DNA from: Brachybacterium sp. YJGR34
Lineage (GTDB): Bacteria > Actinomycetota > Actinomycetes > Actinomycetales > Dermabacteraceae
DNA length: 64,000 nt
Direction of reading: 5' to 3'
Assembly (NCBI RefSeq): GCF_003347015.1
Contig: NZ_PNFB01000013.1
Location: 1-64,000 of the forward strand
Shown: one piece after another, positions 17,534 through 27,381 of the stretch
How the letters are laid out: every line of letters begins with the position of its first letter
Numbering within the stretch: the stretch's first letter is position 1
The notes under the pieces: model-generated
What the model saw: the letters and a program-made list of their open reading frames with translations, nothing else
What the model was told of the DNA's origin: nothing
Databases searched by the model: none
Program-made: the position numbers and the translations under genes

Positions 17534-17656
17534 GCAGACATCTTATGCATCCACCAAGGTCCCCTATGGGGTCGCGAGGTGTGGCGACCGACACGCGGCA
17601 CCGCCCGGGCGGGCCGCAGCCCTGCTCACCACGGAATCCGCGCGGGGCGGAGCCGT

Positions 17657-18700
17657 TCACAGGAGTTCATCCGCGCGCGTGGCGCCCTCCTCCAGCCAGC
17701 GCGGGGCGACCAGCTGCACGCGGGGCGCGGCGCCGTCACCGTCGAGCAGGCGCACGAGCTCGCGGACGGCGAGCTCGCTGATCTCCGTGCGGCGCGGGTC
17801 GACGCGCGGCACCGCGGCCAGCAGCGGGCTGATGGCCAGGAGGTCCTCGGCGGTCAGCGCGATGAACAGGCGGCGAGGATCGGTGAGCGCCCCGGTGGAG
17901 GCGTAGGCGAAGAGATCGCTCGGGGCCCCGGTCAGCCCGAACAGCGCGGTCCTGCTCCCGTCCGGTGTCAGGAGCGCGGCGCGCTCCGCGGCCTCGGCCG
18001 CCCGGCCTCGCTCGTGGAGCACCTCCAGGGCGCTGTCGCGGGCACGGACCTCCACCCCGTCCAGGAAGCGCGCGATCTCGTTGCGCTCGCGCCGGCCGTC
18101 CATCGCGCCGAAGAGCAGCAGCCGCTCGCACCCCTCCGCCTCGGCACGGTCCACGACCATGCTCCCGAGCAGCTCGAAGTCGAGATCGACCATCGAGCCC
18201 TGGGGGACGGCGTCGGGCCGGCCGAGGGTGACGAAGGGCAGTCCGGAGTCCACCACGGGCGCGATGCGCTCGTCGTGCTTGCCCAGCTCCATGAGGATCA
18301 GGGCCTCGCAGATCCCGGTGCGCACCACGCGATCGATGCCGCGCGCTCCCTCCTGGGCGGTGACCAGGAGGATGTCGTACCCGAAGCGCCGGGCCTCCCG
18401 GGCGACGGCCCCGACGAACTCCATCAGCGGTCCGTCGTTCCCGTGCGCCTTGGGCACCATCAGCCCGATCACCCCGCTGCGGCGCGAGCGCAGGGTGCGC
18501 GCCCCGGAGTTGGGGTGGTAGCCGAGCTGCTCGATCGCCTCCTCGACGCGCCGCCGGGTGGCGTCGGAGATCGGGCGGGCGCCGGTGAGCACGTAGCTCA
18601 CCGTCGACTGCGAGACACCGGCCAGGCGGGCGACGTCCAAGCTCGTCGGCGCTCGTCGTCGAGATGCCCGCCCGGCACCCGTCCCGGTTCCCCCGCTCAT
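17657..18700 (-). CDS. LacI family transcriptional regulator
   Basis: A 347-residue LacI repressor. The helix-turn-helix is TSLDVARLAGVSQSTVSYVLTG, followed by the hinge helix (LGYHPNSGARTLRSRRS) and the sugar-binding core. ATG 18700 has GAGGAGGGG upstream. It is the last gene of the thu-like operon (binding protein, two permeases, ThuA, oxidoreductase, LacI) and so is likely expressed with, and represses, that operon. A perfect palindromic site of LacI type at 23840-23861 lies just upstream of the binding-protein gene. The inducer is probably a sugar taken up by the operon. Confidence 0.9.
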   Translation of the reverse strand: MSGGTGTGAGRASRRRAPTSLDVARLAGVSQSTVSYVLTGARPISDATRRRVEEAIEQLGYHPNSGARTLRSRRSGVIGLMVPKAHGNDGPLMEFVGAVAREARRFGYDILLVTAQEGARGIDRVVRTGICEALILMELGKHDERIAPVVDSGLPFVTLGRPDAVPQGSMVDLDFELLGSMVVDRAEAEGCERLLLFGAMDGRRERNEIARFLDGVEVRARDSALEVLHERGRAAEAAERAALLTPDGSRTALFGLTGAPSDLFAYASTGALTDPRRLFIALTAEDLLAISPLLAAVPRVDPRRTEISELAVRELVRLLDGDGAAPRVQLVAPRWLEEGATRADELL

Positions 18701-18716
18701 GCGTCCCCTCCTCGGA

Positions 18717-19847
18717 TCAGCCGGCGGCGAGACCCGAGGTGCCCGAGGTCCACGCCTCGAGCGCCCGGCTGCGGCCGTCGGCGGCATCCAGGGTACGGGC
18801 CTGGGCGAGCGCCTCGTCGAGGACCTCGGCCAGGGCGACGGTCCGCCCGGTGTCCGCGGAGCGCACCGCCGCCTCGACGATCGCCTGGGTCCAGACGTTG
18901 CCGTGCACCTCGGAGGCCGGCACCGGGCCCCCGCGGAGGGCGGCGCAGAACTCGGCCAGCGAGGCGTCGAGCTCCCAGCGGTCCGCCTCTGAGGGCGCGC
19001 GGCCGGACAGGTCCGTCCCGTCCTCGCTGCGAGCGCTCGGCGGCGTGTCGCCGTCCCAGGCGACGGTTCCGCGGGGGCAGCTCAGGGTCCACTCGCCGTT
19101 CCAGCTGGTCTCACGGCCCGGGGCGCACCAGGACCCCGAGTAGGTGTGGACGGCGCCGGAGTCGTAGGTGATGGTGACGGTCGCGGCCGCGTCCCCTTCG
19201 TACCAGCTCCAGGAGGGGTTGTAGGAGGTGGCGGTGACCTGGACCGGGCTGCCGTCGACGAGGACCCGTCCCGCGTCGAAGGCATGGATCGCCATGTCCA
19301 CGATGAGCGGATGGGCCATCTCCTCGCGGAAGCCGCCGAAGCGGGGAGCGCGGGAGAACTGCGTGTCGACGATGCCGGCGCCGCCGAGCTCCTCGGCCAG
19401 GTGCCGCGCCTCTCGCAGATGCGGGTTGTTCCGGCGCGACTGGGAGACCATGAACAGCGTCCCCGTCGCCTCGGCGTGCCCGGCCAGGGACACGGCCTCG
19501 GCGAGCGTCGCCGCGCAGGGCTTCTCCCCCAGCACCGGGAGGCCGGCATGGAGGGCGTCGGCCGTGACGGGGTGGTGCGCGGCGGGGATCGTGACGTCGA
19601 TGACGGCCTCCGCCCCGGCGCACCGGGCCACCTCGACCATGTCCGTCCCGGTCGCGATCGACGCGCGCTCGGCGGCGGGGACCAGGTCCTCGACCGCGCG
19701 CTCGGCGGCGCCGTCGACCACGTCGACCACGCCCACGAGCCGGGCCTCCGGAGCCTTCAGCACGGTCCCGATCCAGGCGCGGCCCATGCCGCCGGCACCG
19801 ACGACGACGACCTCGACCGGTGCGACCGCCTGCTGCTCGGCGCTCAT
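18717..19847 (-). CDS. Gfo/Idh/MocA family oxidoreductase (thu-operon type)
   Basis: A 376-residue NAD(P)-dependent dehydrogenase. The Rossmann motif [14 protein letters not shown] is near the N terminus, EKP appears as [10 protein letters not shown], and the active-site region reads [12 protein letters not shown]. It is coupled to ThuA by a four-base overlap, so the two probably act in sequence on an imported disaccharide, as in Rhizobium thuAB, where the operon converts trehalose or related disaccharides to 3-keto derivatives. That role is inferred from the neighbourhood. It is followed by the LacI gene. Confidence 0.88.
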   Translation of the reverse strand: MSAEQQAVAPVEVVVVGAGGMGRAWIGTVLKAPEARLVGVVDVVDGAAERAVEDLVPAAERASIATGTDMVEVARCAGAEAVIDVTIPAAHHPVTADALHAGLPVLGEKPCAATLAEAVSLAGHAEATGTLFMVSQSRRNNPHLREARHLAEELGGAGIVDTQFSRAPRFGGFREEMAHPLIVDMAIHAFDAGRVLVDGSPVQVTATSYNPSWSWYEGDAAATVTITYDSGAVHTYSGSWCAPGRETSWNGEWTLSCPRGTVAWDGDTPPSARSEDGTDLSGRAPSEADRWELDASLAEFCAALRGGPVPASEVHGNVWTQAIVEAAVRSADTGRTVALAEVLDEALAQARTLDAADGRSRALEAWTSGTSGLAAG

Positions 19848-20650
19848 GCGTCCTTGCCCGCCGCCGCCGCGTCGCCGACGCCCTGGCCGCTCTCACCGGT
19901 CACGAACCACTCCGTGGGGTACCGGTCGAGGAAGGGCATCTCGCGGTCCGCCACGGCCGGACGCGCCCATCCCACGCCGTTGGCGATCACACGGCGCACG
20001 TCGCGCTGCTGGTAGACGGGGTAGTCCTGGTCTCCGGGGCTGAAGTAGAAGATCTTCCCCTTGCCGCGGCGGAAGGTGCAGCCCGAGCGGAACACCTCTC
20101 CCCCGCTGAAGGAGGACACGAACACCAGCTCGTCGGGCACCGGGATGTCGAAGTGCTCGCCGTACATCTCCTGCTCCGGGATGATGAGCGGGTGCGGGAT
20201 GCCCTCGGCGATCGGGTGCGAGGGGTTCACGGTCCACACCAGCTCGCGGTCCGCCTCATTGCGCCAGCGCAGCGTGCAGGTGGTGCCCATGAGCCGGGTG
20301 AAGGGCTTGGACCAGTGGCCCGAGTGGAGGACCACGAGCCCCATGCCGGACAGCACGTGGCGCTGGACGCGCTCGGCGACCTCGTCGGAGACCTCCCCGT
20401 GGGCCATGTGGCCCCACCAGGTGAGCACGTCGGTCTGGGCGAGCACCTCCTCGCTGAGGCCGTGCTCGGGATCGTCGAGCAGGGCGATGCGGGTGGTCAC
20501 GGAGTCGCCGAGGTTCTCGACGATGCCGTCGCGGATCGCGGAGTGCATCCCCTCGGGGTAGAGGTCGCGGACGCGCTGATCGCGCTGCTCGTGGCGGTTC
20601 TCGCCCCAGACGGTGACGCGCAGCGGGGCGGCGTTGTCGGTGGTGGTCAT
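19844..20650 (-). CDS. ThuA-domain protein
   Basis: A 268-residue ThuA (class I glutamine amidotransferase-like fold) protein. Matching segments include [11 protein letters not shown] at the N terminus, [35 protein letters not shown] and [16 protein letters not shown]. ThuA proteins act in disaccharide use, probably on 3-keto sugars, with a dehydrogenase partner. Its stop overlaps the start of the downstream Gfo/Idh gene by four bases, and it follows two sugar permease genes. No signal peptide is present. The exact substrate is unknown. Confidence 0.88.
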   Translation of the reverse strand: MTTTDNAAPLRVTVWGENRHEQRDQRVRDLYPEGMHSAIRDGIVENLGDSVTTRIALLDDPEHGLSEEVLAQTDVLTWWGHMAHGEVSDEVAERVQRHVLSGMGLVVLHSGHWSKPFTRLMGTTCTLRWRNEADRELVWTVNPSHPIAEGIPHPLIIPEQEMYGEHFDIPVPDELVFVSSFSGGEVFRSGCTFRRGKGKIFYFSPGDQDYPVYQQRDVRRVIANGVGWARPAVADREMPFLDRYPTEWFVTGESGQGVGDAAAAGKDA

Positions 20651-20690
20651 GACGGGTGTCCTTCCTGGACGTGGGTGCTTCGGTGCAGGG

Positions 20691-21566
20691 TCACTTGACG
20701 GCCCCGCCGGTGGCTCCGGCGGCGACGTACTTCTGGGCGACGATCATGAGGATGACGGCGGGCAGCGAGGACAGCACCGCCGTGGACATGACGGCGCTCC
20801 AGTCGGTGTCGTTGGTGCCGATGTAGGTGTACAGCCCCAGCGTCACCGGGCGGATCGATTCTCCCGTGGTCAGCGTCAGGGCCATCAGGAAGTCGCTCCA
20901 GGCGAAGAGGAACGAGAAGATCCCAGCGGTGATCAGCGAGTTCTTCGAGACCGGGAGCACGATCGACCAGAAGGCCCGGACATGTCCGCAGCCGTCCACC
21001 CGGGCCGCCTCGACGATCGAGGTCGGGAAGGTCTCCAGGAAGGCCCGCATGATGAGGATGGCGAAGGGGATGCCCTGGGAGGCGTCGGCCAGGATCAGCC
21101 CGGGGATCGAGTTGATCAGCCCCAGCGGCGTGTAGACCGTGTACAGCGCGTTGGCGATCACGATGCCGGGGATCATCTGGCTGATCAGCACCAGGAAGAG
21201 CAGCGCCGCGGTCCCCTTGATCCGGAACTGCGCCAGCGCATAGGCGCAGGGCGCGGCGATCACGATCGAGAGGAGGCAGGCGCCGACGGCGACGATCAGC
21301 GAGGTGATGAGGTTCTGTCCCTGGTCGGCGATCGCCCGGGAGTAGCCGCTGAAGTCCGGGTTCAGCGGCAGCCACTGGATGTTGAGGCTGTTGCCCGCCG
21401 GGGCGAGCGAGGCGTTGACCATCCAGTAGACGGGGAACAGCATGATCGCGACCAGCACGATGCCGATCACGGTGTGCAGGGCGGAACGGGCGGAGCGCGT
21501 GCGGCGGGGGGCGCCGGTGAGGACGGGGCGCGAGGCGGTGTCGGTGGCAGTGCTCATCGGGGTCAT
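20691..21566 (-). CDS. Carbohydrate ABC permease (MalG/ThuG type)
   Basis: A 291-residue CUT1 permease with six hydrophobic helices. The EAA loop reads [26 protein letters not shown] 21566 was chosen because it overlaps the stop of the MalF-type gene (ATGA); a second ATG nine bases downstream is possible. It pairs with the permease at 21563 and the binding protein at 22528. No ATPase gene is nearby. Confidence 0.9.
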   Translation of the reverse strand: MTPMSTATDTASRPVLTGAPRRTRSARSALHTVIGIVLVAIMLFPVYWMVNASLAPAGNSLNIQWLPLNPDFSGYSRAIADQGQNLITSLIVAVGACLLSIVIAAPCAYALAQFRIKGTAALLFLVLISQMIPGIVIANALYTVYTPLGLINSIPGLILADASQGIPFAILIMRAFLETFPTSIVEAARVDGCGHVRAFWSIVLPVSKNSLITAGIFSFLFAWSDFLMALTLTTGESIRPVTLGLYTYIGTNDTDWSAVMSTAVLSSLPAVILMIVAQKYVAAGATGGAVK

Positions 21567-22513
21567 CCGTTCTTCGCGGCGCGGGCGTTGGCGCGCAGGT
21601 ACACGAGGCTGAAGGCCAGGGCGATCAGGATCAGGATGTTGCTCAGCGCGGCGCCCTGACCGAAGTCGAACTCGACGAAGGACATCTCGTAGCTGCGGGT
21701 GGCGAGGGTCTGCGTGGCGTTGGCCGGGCCGCCCCCGGTCAGGCCGATGATCAGGTCGAGGACCTTGATCGTGTAGATCACCCCGAGCAGCAGCACCACG
21801 CTCACCACGGGCCGCAGCATCGGCAGGGTGATGTGCCAGAAGGACTTCCATCCGGTGGCGCCGTCGAGCTGGCCCGCCTCGTAGAGCTCCTCGGGGATGG
21901 ACTGCAGGCCGCTGTAGAGCAGCACGACGTTGAAGGGGATCCCCAGCCAGATGTTCACCATGATGACGGCGATCAGGGCCGTGTCCGAGCTGGTCAGCCA
22001 GGGGATCGGATCGTCGATCAGTCCGATGCCGGTGAGGAAGGCGTTCAGTGCGCCGTTGTCCTGCTCGAGGATCCAGCGCCACACCGCGGCGGAGACGATC
22101 ATCGGCAGCAGCCAGGGCAGCAGCAGCAGGGAGCGCAGGAAGCCCGAGAGCGGGAAGCGCCGACGGAAGTAGAGCGCCAGAGCCATGCCGAGCACGAACT
22201 GGCCGGCGATCGAGCCGACGGTGAACAGGGCGGTGTTCCCGAGCGCACGCAGGAAGATCGGGTCGGAGAAGGTCGCGGCGTAGTTGTCGAGGCCGACGAA
22301 CGGCGCCTTCCCGTTGAAGAAGGTCGAGAAGTCGTAGGCCTGGAAGCTCATGACGACGTTCTTGATGATCGGATAGCCGAAGAAGGCGATCATGTAGAGG
22401 ACGGCGGGCAGCACGAAGGCGTAGCGCACCAGGAGGTCGCCGGTGTTGCGCCGGCGTCGGGGCGCGGGGGTGCCGGCGGCGGGTGCCGTGATGGCGGACT
22501 GGGTGGTGGTCAT
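21563..22513 (-). CDS. Carbohydrate ABC permease (MalF/ThuF type)
   Basis: A 316-residue CUT1 permease. A proline/arginine-rich N-terminal tail precedes six helices, and the EAA loop reads LYEAGQLDGATGWKSFWHITLP. The VLDLIIGLTGGGPANAT segment is typical of MalF-like subunits. It follows the binding-protein gene by 14 bases and overlaps the MalG-type gene by four. Confidence 0.9.
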   Translation of the reverse strand: MTTTQSAITAPAAGTPAPRRRRNTGDLLVRYAFVLPAVLYMIAFFGYPIIKNVVMSFQAYDFSTFFNGKAPFVGLDNYAATFSDPIFLRALGNTALFTVGSIAGQFVLGMALALYFRRRFPLSGFLRSLLLLPWLLPMIVSAAVWRWILEQDNGALNAFLTGIGLIDDPIPWLTSSDTALIAVIMVNIWLGIPFNVVLLYSGLQSIPEELYEAGQLDGATGWKSFWHITLPMLRPVVSVVLLLGVIYTIKVLDLIIGLTGGGPANATQTLATRSYEMSFVEFDFGQGAALSNILILIALAFSLVYLRANARAAKNG

Positions 22514-22527
22514 GTCTCTTCCCTCGC

Positions 22528-23811
22528 TCAGCTGACGGTCCGGGCGGCTTCGTCGAACGCCTCGGCCGGGTCGGTGTCGTCCACCAGGACGCGCTGGTTC
22601 GCGGTGTAGATCGCCTTCGCGGTCCGCGGCCAGTCGGGCCCGAGCTTCGCGGTGCGGGAGCGGGCCGTCGCGACCTGCTCGACGAAGGTGCTCAGGTCAG
22701 GGTTCTCCTCGCCGAACCGGCGCGCGGCCTCCGCGTCCCCGGGGATGGTGCTGCGCTCACCGGCCATGAACAGCTGGTTCTCGGGGGCGACGAACGCCTT
22801 GAGCAGCTCGGCGGCCTTGCGCTGCTTGTCCTCGTCCCCGGTCAGGGGCACCGTCCAGACCTCGCCGCCCAGCGGGGCGACGGGCTCGCCTCCGGCAGTC
22901 GGCACGGGGATCGTGACCACATCCCACTCGAGGTCGGGGGTGTCCGCCTCGAGGCCCGCGATGTTCCAGGGCCCGTTGACGACCATGGCGGCGTGACCTG
23001 CCTTGAACTGGTCCATCACGTCGCCCTGCTTCCAGTTCACGACGGAGCGCGAGGCGAGGCCGTCGCGGACCAGGTCGGACCAGAACTGCGAGGCACCGAG
23101 CACGCCCTCGCCGGAGAGGTCGGTCTCCTCGCCGCCGTTGGACCACATGAAGGGCAGGAACTGCCAGGTCCCCTCGTAGTTGGCGACCGCCGAGAAGGCG
23201 ATGCCGTAGCGCCCCTCCGTCGTCACGGCCTCGGCGGCCGAGCGCAGCGCGTCCCAGGTGGTCGGCGGCTGGACGCCCGCCTCCTCCAGCAGCTGCACGT
23301 TGTAGAAGAGCGCGATGGTGTTGACCGTCGGAGCGATGCCGTACAGCGTCCCGTCGTACCGGCCGAGATCGGCGACGGCCGGGGTGAGGCCCTCCGCGGT
23401 GAGCCCGTAGTCCTCGAGGGAGGCGAGGGCACCGGATTCGGCGACCTGCTGGACATTGGGGTTGTCGAGCATGAGGAGGTCCGGCATGGTGCGCGAGGAT
23501 CCCATCTGGAGCACCTTGGCGATGAGCTGATCACCGGGCACGCGCTCGCGGGAGAAGGTGAGGCCCAGCTCCTCGGCGCAGGCGCTGAAGGTGCCGTTGA
23601 TCGCGACGTCGTCGGCCGGGGTGTTGTAGTAGTCGACGATCCTGATGGCGTTCGGGTCGCCGCTCGTCCCGCCGCTCCCGCATCCGGCCAGGGCGGCCAG
23701 CGGGGGCACGGCGAGACCGGCGCGCAGGAGGTCGCGACGTCCTGGGCGGCGCGGGCCGCCCGGGACCACGGCAGCGCTGTGCTGTGGTGCGGACCAGGGT
23801 GCGGAAGACAT
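22528..23811 (-). CDS. Family 1 extracellular solute-binding lipoprotein
   Basis: A 427-residue sugar-binding protein with a twin-arginine-like leader (RRDLLR, residues 25-30) and lipobox Cys44. The mature part has the family-1 pattern: PDLLMLDNPNVQQVAESGAL, YGIAPTVNTIALFYN, and FKAGHAAMVVNGPW. ATG 23811 has AGGA nine bases upstream; the longer frame reaching 24084 crosses the operator and is coding-poor. It heads the thu-like operon and supplies the permeases that follow. Expression is probably gated by the LacI protein at 17657 through the palindrome 29 bases upstream. Confidence 0.9.
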   Translation of the reverse strand: MSSAPWSAPQHSAAVVPGGPRRPGRRDLLRAGLAVPPLAALAGCGSGGTSGDPNAIRIVDYYNTPADDVAINGTFSACAEELGLTFSRERVPGDQLIAKVLQMGSSRTMPDLLMLDNPNVQQVAESGALASLEDYGLTAEGLTPAVADLGRYDGTLYGIAPTVNTIALFYNVQLLEEAGVQPPTTWDALRSAAEAVTTEGRYGIAFSAVANYEGTWQFLPFMWSNGGEETDLSGEGVLGASQFWSDLVRDGLASRSVVNWKQGDVMDQFKAGHAAMVVNGPWNIAGLEADTPDLEWDVVTIPVPTAGGEPVAPLGGEVWTVPLTGDEDKQRKAAELLKAFVAPENQLFMAGERSTIPGDAEAARRFGEENPDLSTFVEQVATARSRTAKLGPDWPRTAKAIYTANQRVLVDDTDPAEAFDEAARTVS

Positions 23812-23839
23812 GGTCGTCCTGCTTTCTCCACGCCAGGGA

Positions 23840-23861
23840 GTCATCGATTCGAATCGATGAC
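23840..23861. promoter_or_regulatory. LacI-type operator O1 (perfect palindrome)
   Basis: A perfect 22-bp palindrome with half-site GTCATCGATTC (23840-23850) mirrored by GAATCGATGAC (23851-23861). It sits 29 bases upstream of the binding-protein start, where a bound repressor would block transcription. The LacI gene at the end of the same operon is the likely partner. Confidence 0.8.
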
Positions 23862-24068
23862 GGTGGCGCTCGTCGACGGTGGCGGTGTGAGAGATGAGGG
23901 CCGCGGAGCAGCCCGCCCAACGCCGGACCGGGTGCTCGCGACACCGAGCGCCATCGTGCCCCACGGGCGGTGGTGATGCAAACGGCGCGGCGGCCGTCGC
24001 GCCGGCATCGAGGGCCCGGGAGCGACTGTATCCGCTGGTCAGGACACCGTGCCGACACGACGAGAATT

Positions 24069-24088
24069 CATCGATTCGTATCACCGGA
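24069..24088. promoter_or_regulatory. Degenerate second operator O2
   Basis: TCATCGATTCG at 24069-24079 matches the O1 half-site exactly, followed by TATCA, which matches only partly. Its centre is 228 bp from the centre of O1, a distance compatible with DNA looping by a tetrameric or bidentate repressor. Confidence 0.45.
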
Positions 24089-24140
24089 TGCGGCGCCGAC
24101 GCCGAGGGATGCCGCTGGGATCGGAGCTCAGGACGTGCAA

Positions 24141-24173
24141 CGGCGCCCCTCGCCGGAAGGGCGAGGGGCGCCG
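24141..24173 (-). terminator. Hairpin terminator after aquaporin
   Basis: Perfect 14-bp stem (CGGCGCCCCTCGCC at 24141-24154 with its complement at 24160-24173) and a 5-base GGAAG loop. It lies 26 bases past the aquaporin stop. It also separates the aquaporin from the thu-like promoter region. Confidence 0.85.
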
Positions 24174-24198
24174 CGCAGTGAGGAGCGACGAGGCCGGG

Positions 24199-24942
24199 TC
24201 AGGAGGCCTTCGCGCCGAACAGCGGCTTGTAGGTCAGGCCGGCGATCGCGGCACCGACCAGCGGCGCGACGATGAACAGCCACACCTGGCCGAGCGCGCC
24301 GGTGTTGAAGACCGCCACGGCGATCGAGCGCGCCGGGTTGACCGAGGTGTTGGTGATCGGGATCGAGATCAGGTGGATCAGCGTGAGGGTGAGGCCGATG
24401 GCCAGCGGTGCCATGCCAGCCGGGGCACGGGTGTCGGTCGCGCCGAGGATCACCCAGAGGAACACCGCGGTCAGGACGACCTCGATGAGCAGAGCGGACA
24501 GCAGCGAGTACCCGCCGGGCGAGAGCTCCCCGTAGCCGTTGGTGGCGAAGGACCCGGCCGCGGTGGGATCGATGGCGAAATCGGGCTGGCCGCTGGCGAT
24601 GACGAAGAGCAGCACCGCGGCGATCAGGCCACCGATCACCTGCGTGATCATGTACGGGCCGACGGCCTTGGCCTCGATCCGCCCGGAGAGGAACACGCCG
24701 AGCGTGACCGCCGGGTTGAAGTGGCCGCCGGAGATGTGACCCAGCGCGTAGGCGCCGGTGACGACCGTCAGTCCGAAGGCGAGCGCGACGCCGAGGAAGC
24801 CGATGCCCATGTGCGTGCCGTCGCCGTCGAGGAAGCCGGCCGCGAAGAGCGCGGCGCCGCAACCGCCGAAGACGAGCCAGAACGTGCCGAGCAGCTCGGC
24901 GGTCAGTCGCTGGGTGAGGGTGGGGGAAGGTGTCTCGGTCAC
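24199..24942 (-). CDS. aqpZ: Aquaporin Z
   Basis: A 247-residue major intrinsic protein with six helices and two half-helices. The pore motifs are HFNPAVT (NPA at residues 76-78) and SVNPARS (NPA at 202-204, selectivity Arg205). The stretch [19 protein letters not shown] is close to E. coli AqpZ, including the selectivity-filter His190, which points to a water channel rather than a glycerol facilitator. GTG 24942 has GGAGGA upstream. It is a single gene with its own strong terminator. Confidence 0.93.
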   Translation of the reverse strand: MTETPSPTLTQRLTAELLGTFWLVFGGCGAALFAAGFLDGDGTHMGIGFLGVALAFGLTVVTGAYALGHISGGHFNPAVTLGVFLSGRIEAKAVGPYMITQVIGGLIAAVLLFVIASGQPDFAIDPTAAGSFATNGYGELSPGGYSLLSALLIEVVLTAVFLWVILGATDTRAPAGMAPLAIGLTLTLIHLISIPITNTSVNPARSIAVAVFNTGALGQVWLFIVAPLVGAAIAGLTYKPLFGAKAS

Positions 24943-25159
24943 GGTGTCCTCCGTGGGGAGCCGAACGGAACAGGGGGACGGCGGATCGAGGAGGATCCGC
25001 ACTCCTGTGCAGTGTGTCACGAAGGTCGCCCCGATGGCGGCATTGACCTGCTGGCCCCGCGGGCGGTGCACCACCCGCCCTCGAGGCGCCGAGCAGGCGG
25101 CCGCGCGCTATCCTCGCCAGCGGGGACCGTGATCGCGTGCACGGCGAGCGAGGAGGACC

Positions 25160-26206
25160 ATGGCGCCGACGATGAAGGAGGTCGCGGCGCGCGCCGGGGT
25201 GTCGACCAAGACCGTCTCGCGAGTGGTGAACGACCAGCCCCACATCAGCGCCGACGTGCGCGACCGGGTCCGTCGGGCGATCGACGACCTGGGCTGGGCG
25301 CCCAACACCCATGCCCGGTCCCTGCGCACCGGGCGCACAGGGCTGATCGCCCTGTCGCTGGTGGACCTCACGACGCCGACGGCGGCCCGTCTCGCCCAGG
25401 CCGTGGTCCGCGAGGCCGAGCGCCGTGGGCTGCAGGTCTCCATCGAACCCTCCCGCGGCCGCACCGAGCGCATCGCCCAGACCCTCGCCTCCCGCGGCGC
25501 CCTCTTCGACGCGGTGATCCACCTGGGCCCGCTGCCCGAGGACCTCACGCCGTCGTGCTCCACGCCGGAGCAGCCGATCGTCGTGCTGCACTCCGAGCGG
25601 TCGGCGCCCCACGGCGAGGTCACCGTCGACACGGTGGACAACGACGAGTGCGCGGCGGCCGATGCCCTCGCCCGCCACCTGCGGATGCTCCAGGTGGGCG
25701 GGGCGGTGCTGCTGGGGCGGGAGGACGGGGTGCCCGATGCCTTCTTCGAGCGCCTGCTCTCCGCCTTCCCCGGCGCGCCCGTGCTGCGGCCGGCCCCGGA
25801 GGCCTCGCGGCCGAGCACCCATGCGGCCGACCGCTCGGCGGGCCGCCGCGCCGCGGCCGCGGCGCTGGCACGGCACCCCGACGCCCGGGCGCTGCTGTGC
25901 GCCGACGACGAGCTCGCGATCGGTGCGCTCTCCCTGCTGCGCGAACGGGATGTCGACGTGCCGGGCCGGATCCTCCTGACCGGCCACGGGTACATCGATG
26001 ACGGGCAGTTCTCCACGCCCACGGTGACCACCATCGACCCGGACGCCGCGGAGATCGCGCGGCGCACCGTCGAGCTGGTCGTCGCGCGGCTGGGCGGGGA
26101 CGACGGCCCGCCGCGGCGCGTCGTCGTCCCCGCGGCCCTGATCCGCGCGGAGTCCACCCTGGGCCGGGCCGACGACGGAGGGCGGGGGCGCACATGGCGC
26201 GGGTGA
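25160..26206 (+). CDS. LacI family transcriptional regulator
   Basis: A 348-residue LacI protein. The helix-turn-helix is TMKEVAARAGVSTKTVSRVVN, followed by the hinge LGWAPNTHARSLRTGR and a periplasmic-binding-like core ending TTIDPDAAEIARRTVELV. ATG 25160 follows GAGGAGGACC. Its last 13 bases overlap the start of a second LacI gene, so both are made from one message. Together they precede the GH127/Lpl operon and probably regulate it. Confidence 0.9.
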   Translation: MAPTMKEVAARAGVSTKTVSRVVNDQPHISADVRDRVRRAIDDLGWAPNTHARSLRTGRTGLIALSLVDLTTPTAARLAQAVVREAERRGLQVSIEPSRGRTERIAQTLASRGALFDAVIHLGPLPEDLTPSCSTPEQPIVVLHSERSAPHGEVTVDTVDNDECAAADALARHLRMLQVGGAVLLGREDGVPDAFFERLLSAFPGAPVLRPAPEASRPSTHAADRSAGRRAAAAALARHPDARALLCADDELAIGALSLLRERDVDVPGRILLTGHGYIDDGQFSTPTVTTIDPDAAEIARRTVELVVARLGGDDGPPRRVVVPAALIRAESTLGRADDGGRGRTWRG

Positions 26207-27213
26207 CCCTGGCGGACGTGGCCGCGGCCGCGGGCGTCTCGACCGCGACCGCGTCCCATGTGCTGCGCCGCGGCGACCGGGCCGGCGGCACGATCCGCGT
26301 CTCTGCCGCGACGGCGGAGACGGTGGAGCGCACCGCCCGTGAGCTGGGCTACGTGCCCTCCGCCGCGGGCCGCGGTCTCGCCCGCGGCAGCGCGGACCGC
26401 ATCGCCATCATGGTCCCGAACCTCCATCAGCCGTACTTCGCCCGGATGGCCGAGGCCCTCATCCTCGCCCTCGAGGAGAGAGGGCTGAGCACCACCCTGC
26501 GCATCTCCTTCTACACCCCGGAGATGGAGCGGGACGCGGTGCTCGGGCGCACCACGCGCGACGTCGCCGGGATGATCCTGTGCCCGCACTTCCTCAGCGC
26601 CGAGCTCCTGGAGGGCCGGGTCCCACCGCTGCCCGTGGTGCAGGTGGGGGGCGCCCCGACCCCCGGCATCGACTGCGTGGTGATGGACGAGTACGAGGGC
26701 GCCCTCGCCGTGGCCGGGCACCTGCTGGACATGGGGCGGCGCCGCCTCGCCTACGTCGCGGACCCCTGGCTCAGCACGCATGACGGCCCCCGCTACCGGG
26801 GATACCTCGACGCCCATCGGGCGCGCGGCCTGGAGGTGGACTCCGCCCTCGAGGTCAAGGGATCGGACTGGGACCGGCGGGAGACGGGCACCGAGGCGAT
26901 GGTCGCGCTGCTGCGCTCCGGTGTCACCTTCGACGCGGTGATGTGCGTGAACGACGCCGTCGCCGTGGGGGCGATGCGCACCGCCTCCCTCGCCGGGCTC
27001 CGCATCCCGCAGGACGTCGCCTTCTCCGGCTTCGACAACACCGACGAGGCCGCCTTCACCACGCCGCCGCTGACCTCCGTGGACCCGGGCGTGCCGGAGA
27101 TGGCGCGATACGCCGTCGCGATGCTGGCCGAACGACTCGCCGGGAGCGACCTGCCGGCCCGGCGCGAGAGCGCACCGTCGGCTCTCGTCACCCGCGCCTC
27201 GACGGGCGTCTGA
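26194..27213 (+). CDS. LacI family transcriptional regulator (second of a tandem pair)
   Basis: A 339-residue LacI protein. The helix-turn-helix reads VTLADVAAAAGVSTATASHVLRR, with a short insertion (GDRAGGTIR) before the next helix compared with its neighbour. The hinge is LGYVPSAAGRGLARG. The start lies inside the end of the first LacI gene. It precedes the GH127 gene by 168 bp, a gap that contains an inverted repeat (ATGTC/GACAT) and a TTGACA box. The two LacI proteins are clearly different in sequence, so they likely sense different sugars or bind different sites. Confidence 0.9.
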   Translation: MARVTLADVAAAAGVSTATASHVLRRGDRAGGTIRVSAATAETVERTARELGYVPSAAGRGLARGSADRIAIMVPNLHQPYFARMAEALILALEERGLSTTLRISFYTPEMERDAVLGRTTRDVAGMILCPHFLSAELLEGRVPPLPVVQVGGAPTPGIDCVVMDEYEGALAVAGHLLDMGRRRLAYVADPWLSTHDGPRYRGYLDAHRARGLEVDSALEVKGSDWDRRETGTEAMVALLRSGVTFDAVMCVNDAVAVGAMRTASLAGLRIPQDVAFSGFDNTDEAAFTTPPLTSVDPGVPEMARYAVAMLAERLAGSDLPARRESAPSALVTRASTGV

Positions 27214-27287
27214 GGCGCCCGGGGCGACGATCCGGCCGTCGGATCCCACGGAAGGTCACAGGAGGATCACGACACTAGGACACCGTC

Positions 27288-27304
27288 ATGTCCACTCTTG
27301 ACAT
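27288..27304. promoter_or_regulatory. Candidate operator/promoter before the GH127 gene
   Basis: Inverted repeat ATGTC (27288-27292), 7-base spacer, GACAT (27300-27304). It overlaps TTGACA at 27298-27303, a perfect -35 box. No good -10 was found at the right distance. The arrangement suits repression by one of the two LacI proteins encoded just upstream. Confidence 0.4.
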
Positions 27305-27381
27305 CGCTTAATCGCGCGCCGCACCATGGCGTCCGTCACATCGCACCGAGGAGACCACCCGCGTCTCGACGAGGAGACTTC

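Larger units (their letters stand above)
23812..24140. other. Regulatory region upstream of the thu-like operon
   Basis: No gene is seen here. The stretch holds the operon promoter, a perfect palindrome at 23840-23861 and a related half-site around 24069-24083. The far end abuts the aquaporin terminator at 24141-24173. Confidence 0.7.

Noticed and set aside
17601..17612. CCGCCCGGGCGG palindrome after the LacI gene
   Set aside because: It has no loop and no supporting context; palindromes of this kind are frequent by chance at this G+C.
15191..19171. A 1326-codon open frame on the plus strand
   Set aside because: It runs antisense across six well-supported minus-strand genes and is Gly/Arg/Ala-rich, as expected of high-G+C shadow frames.
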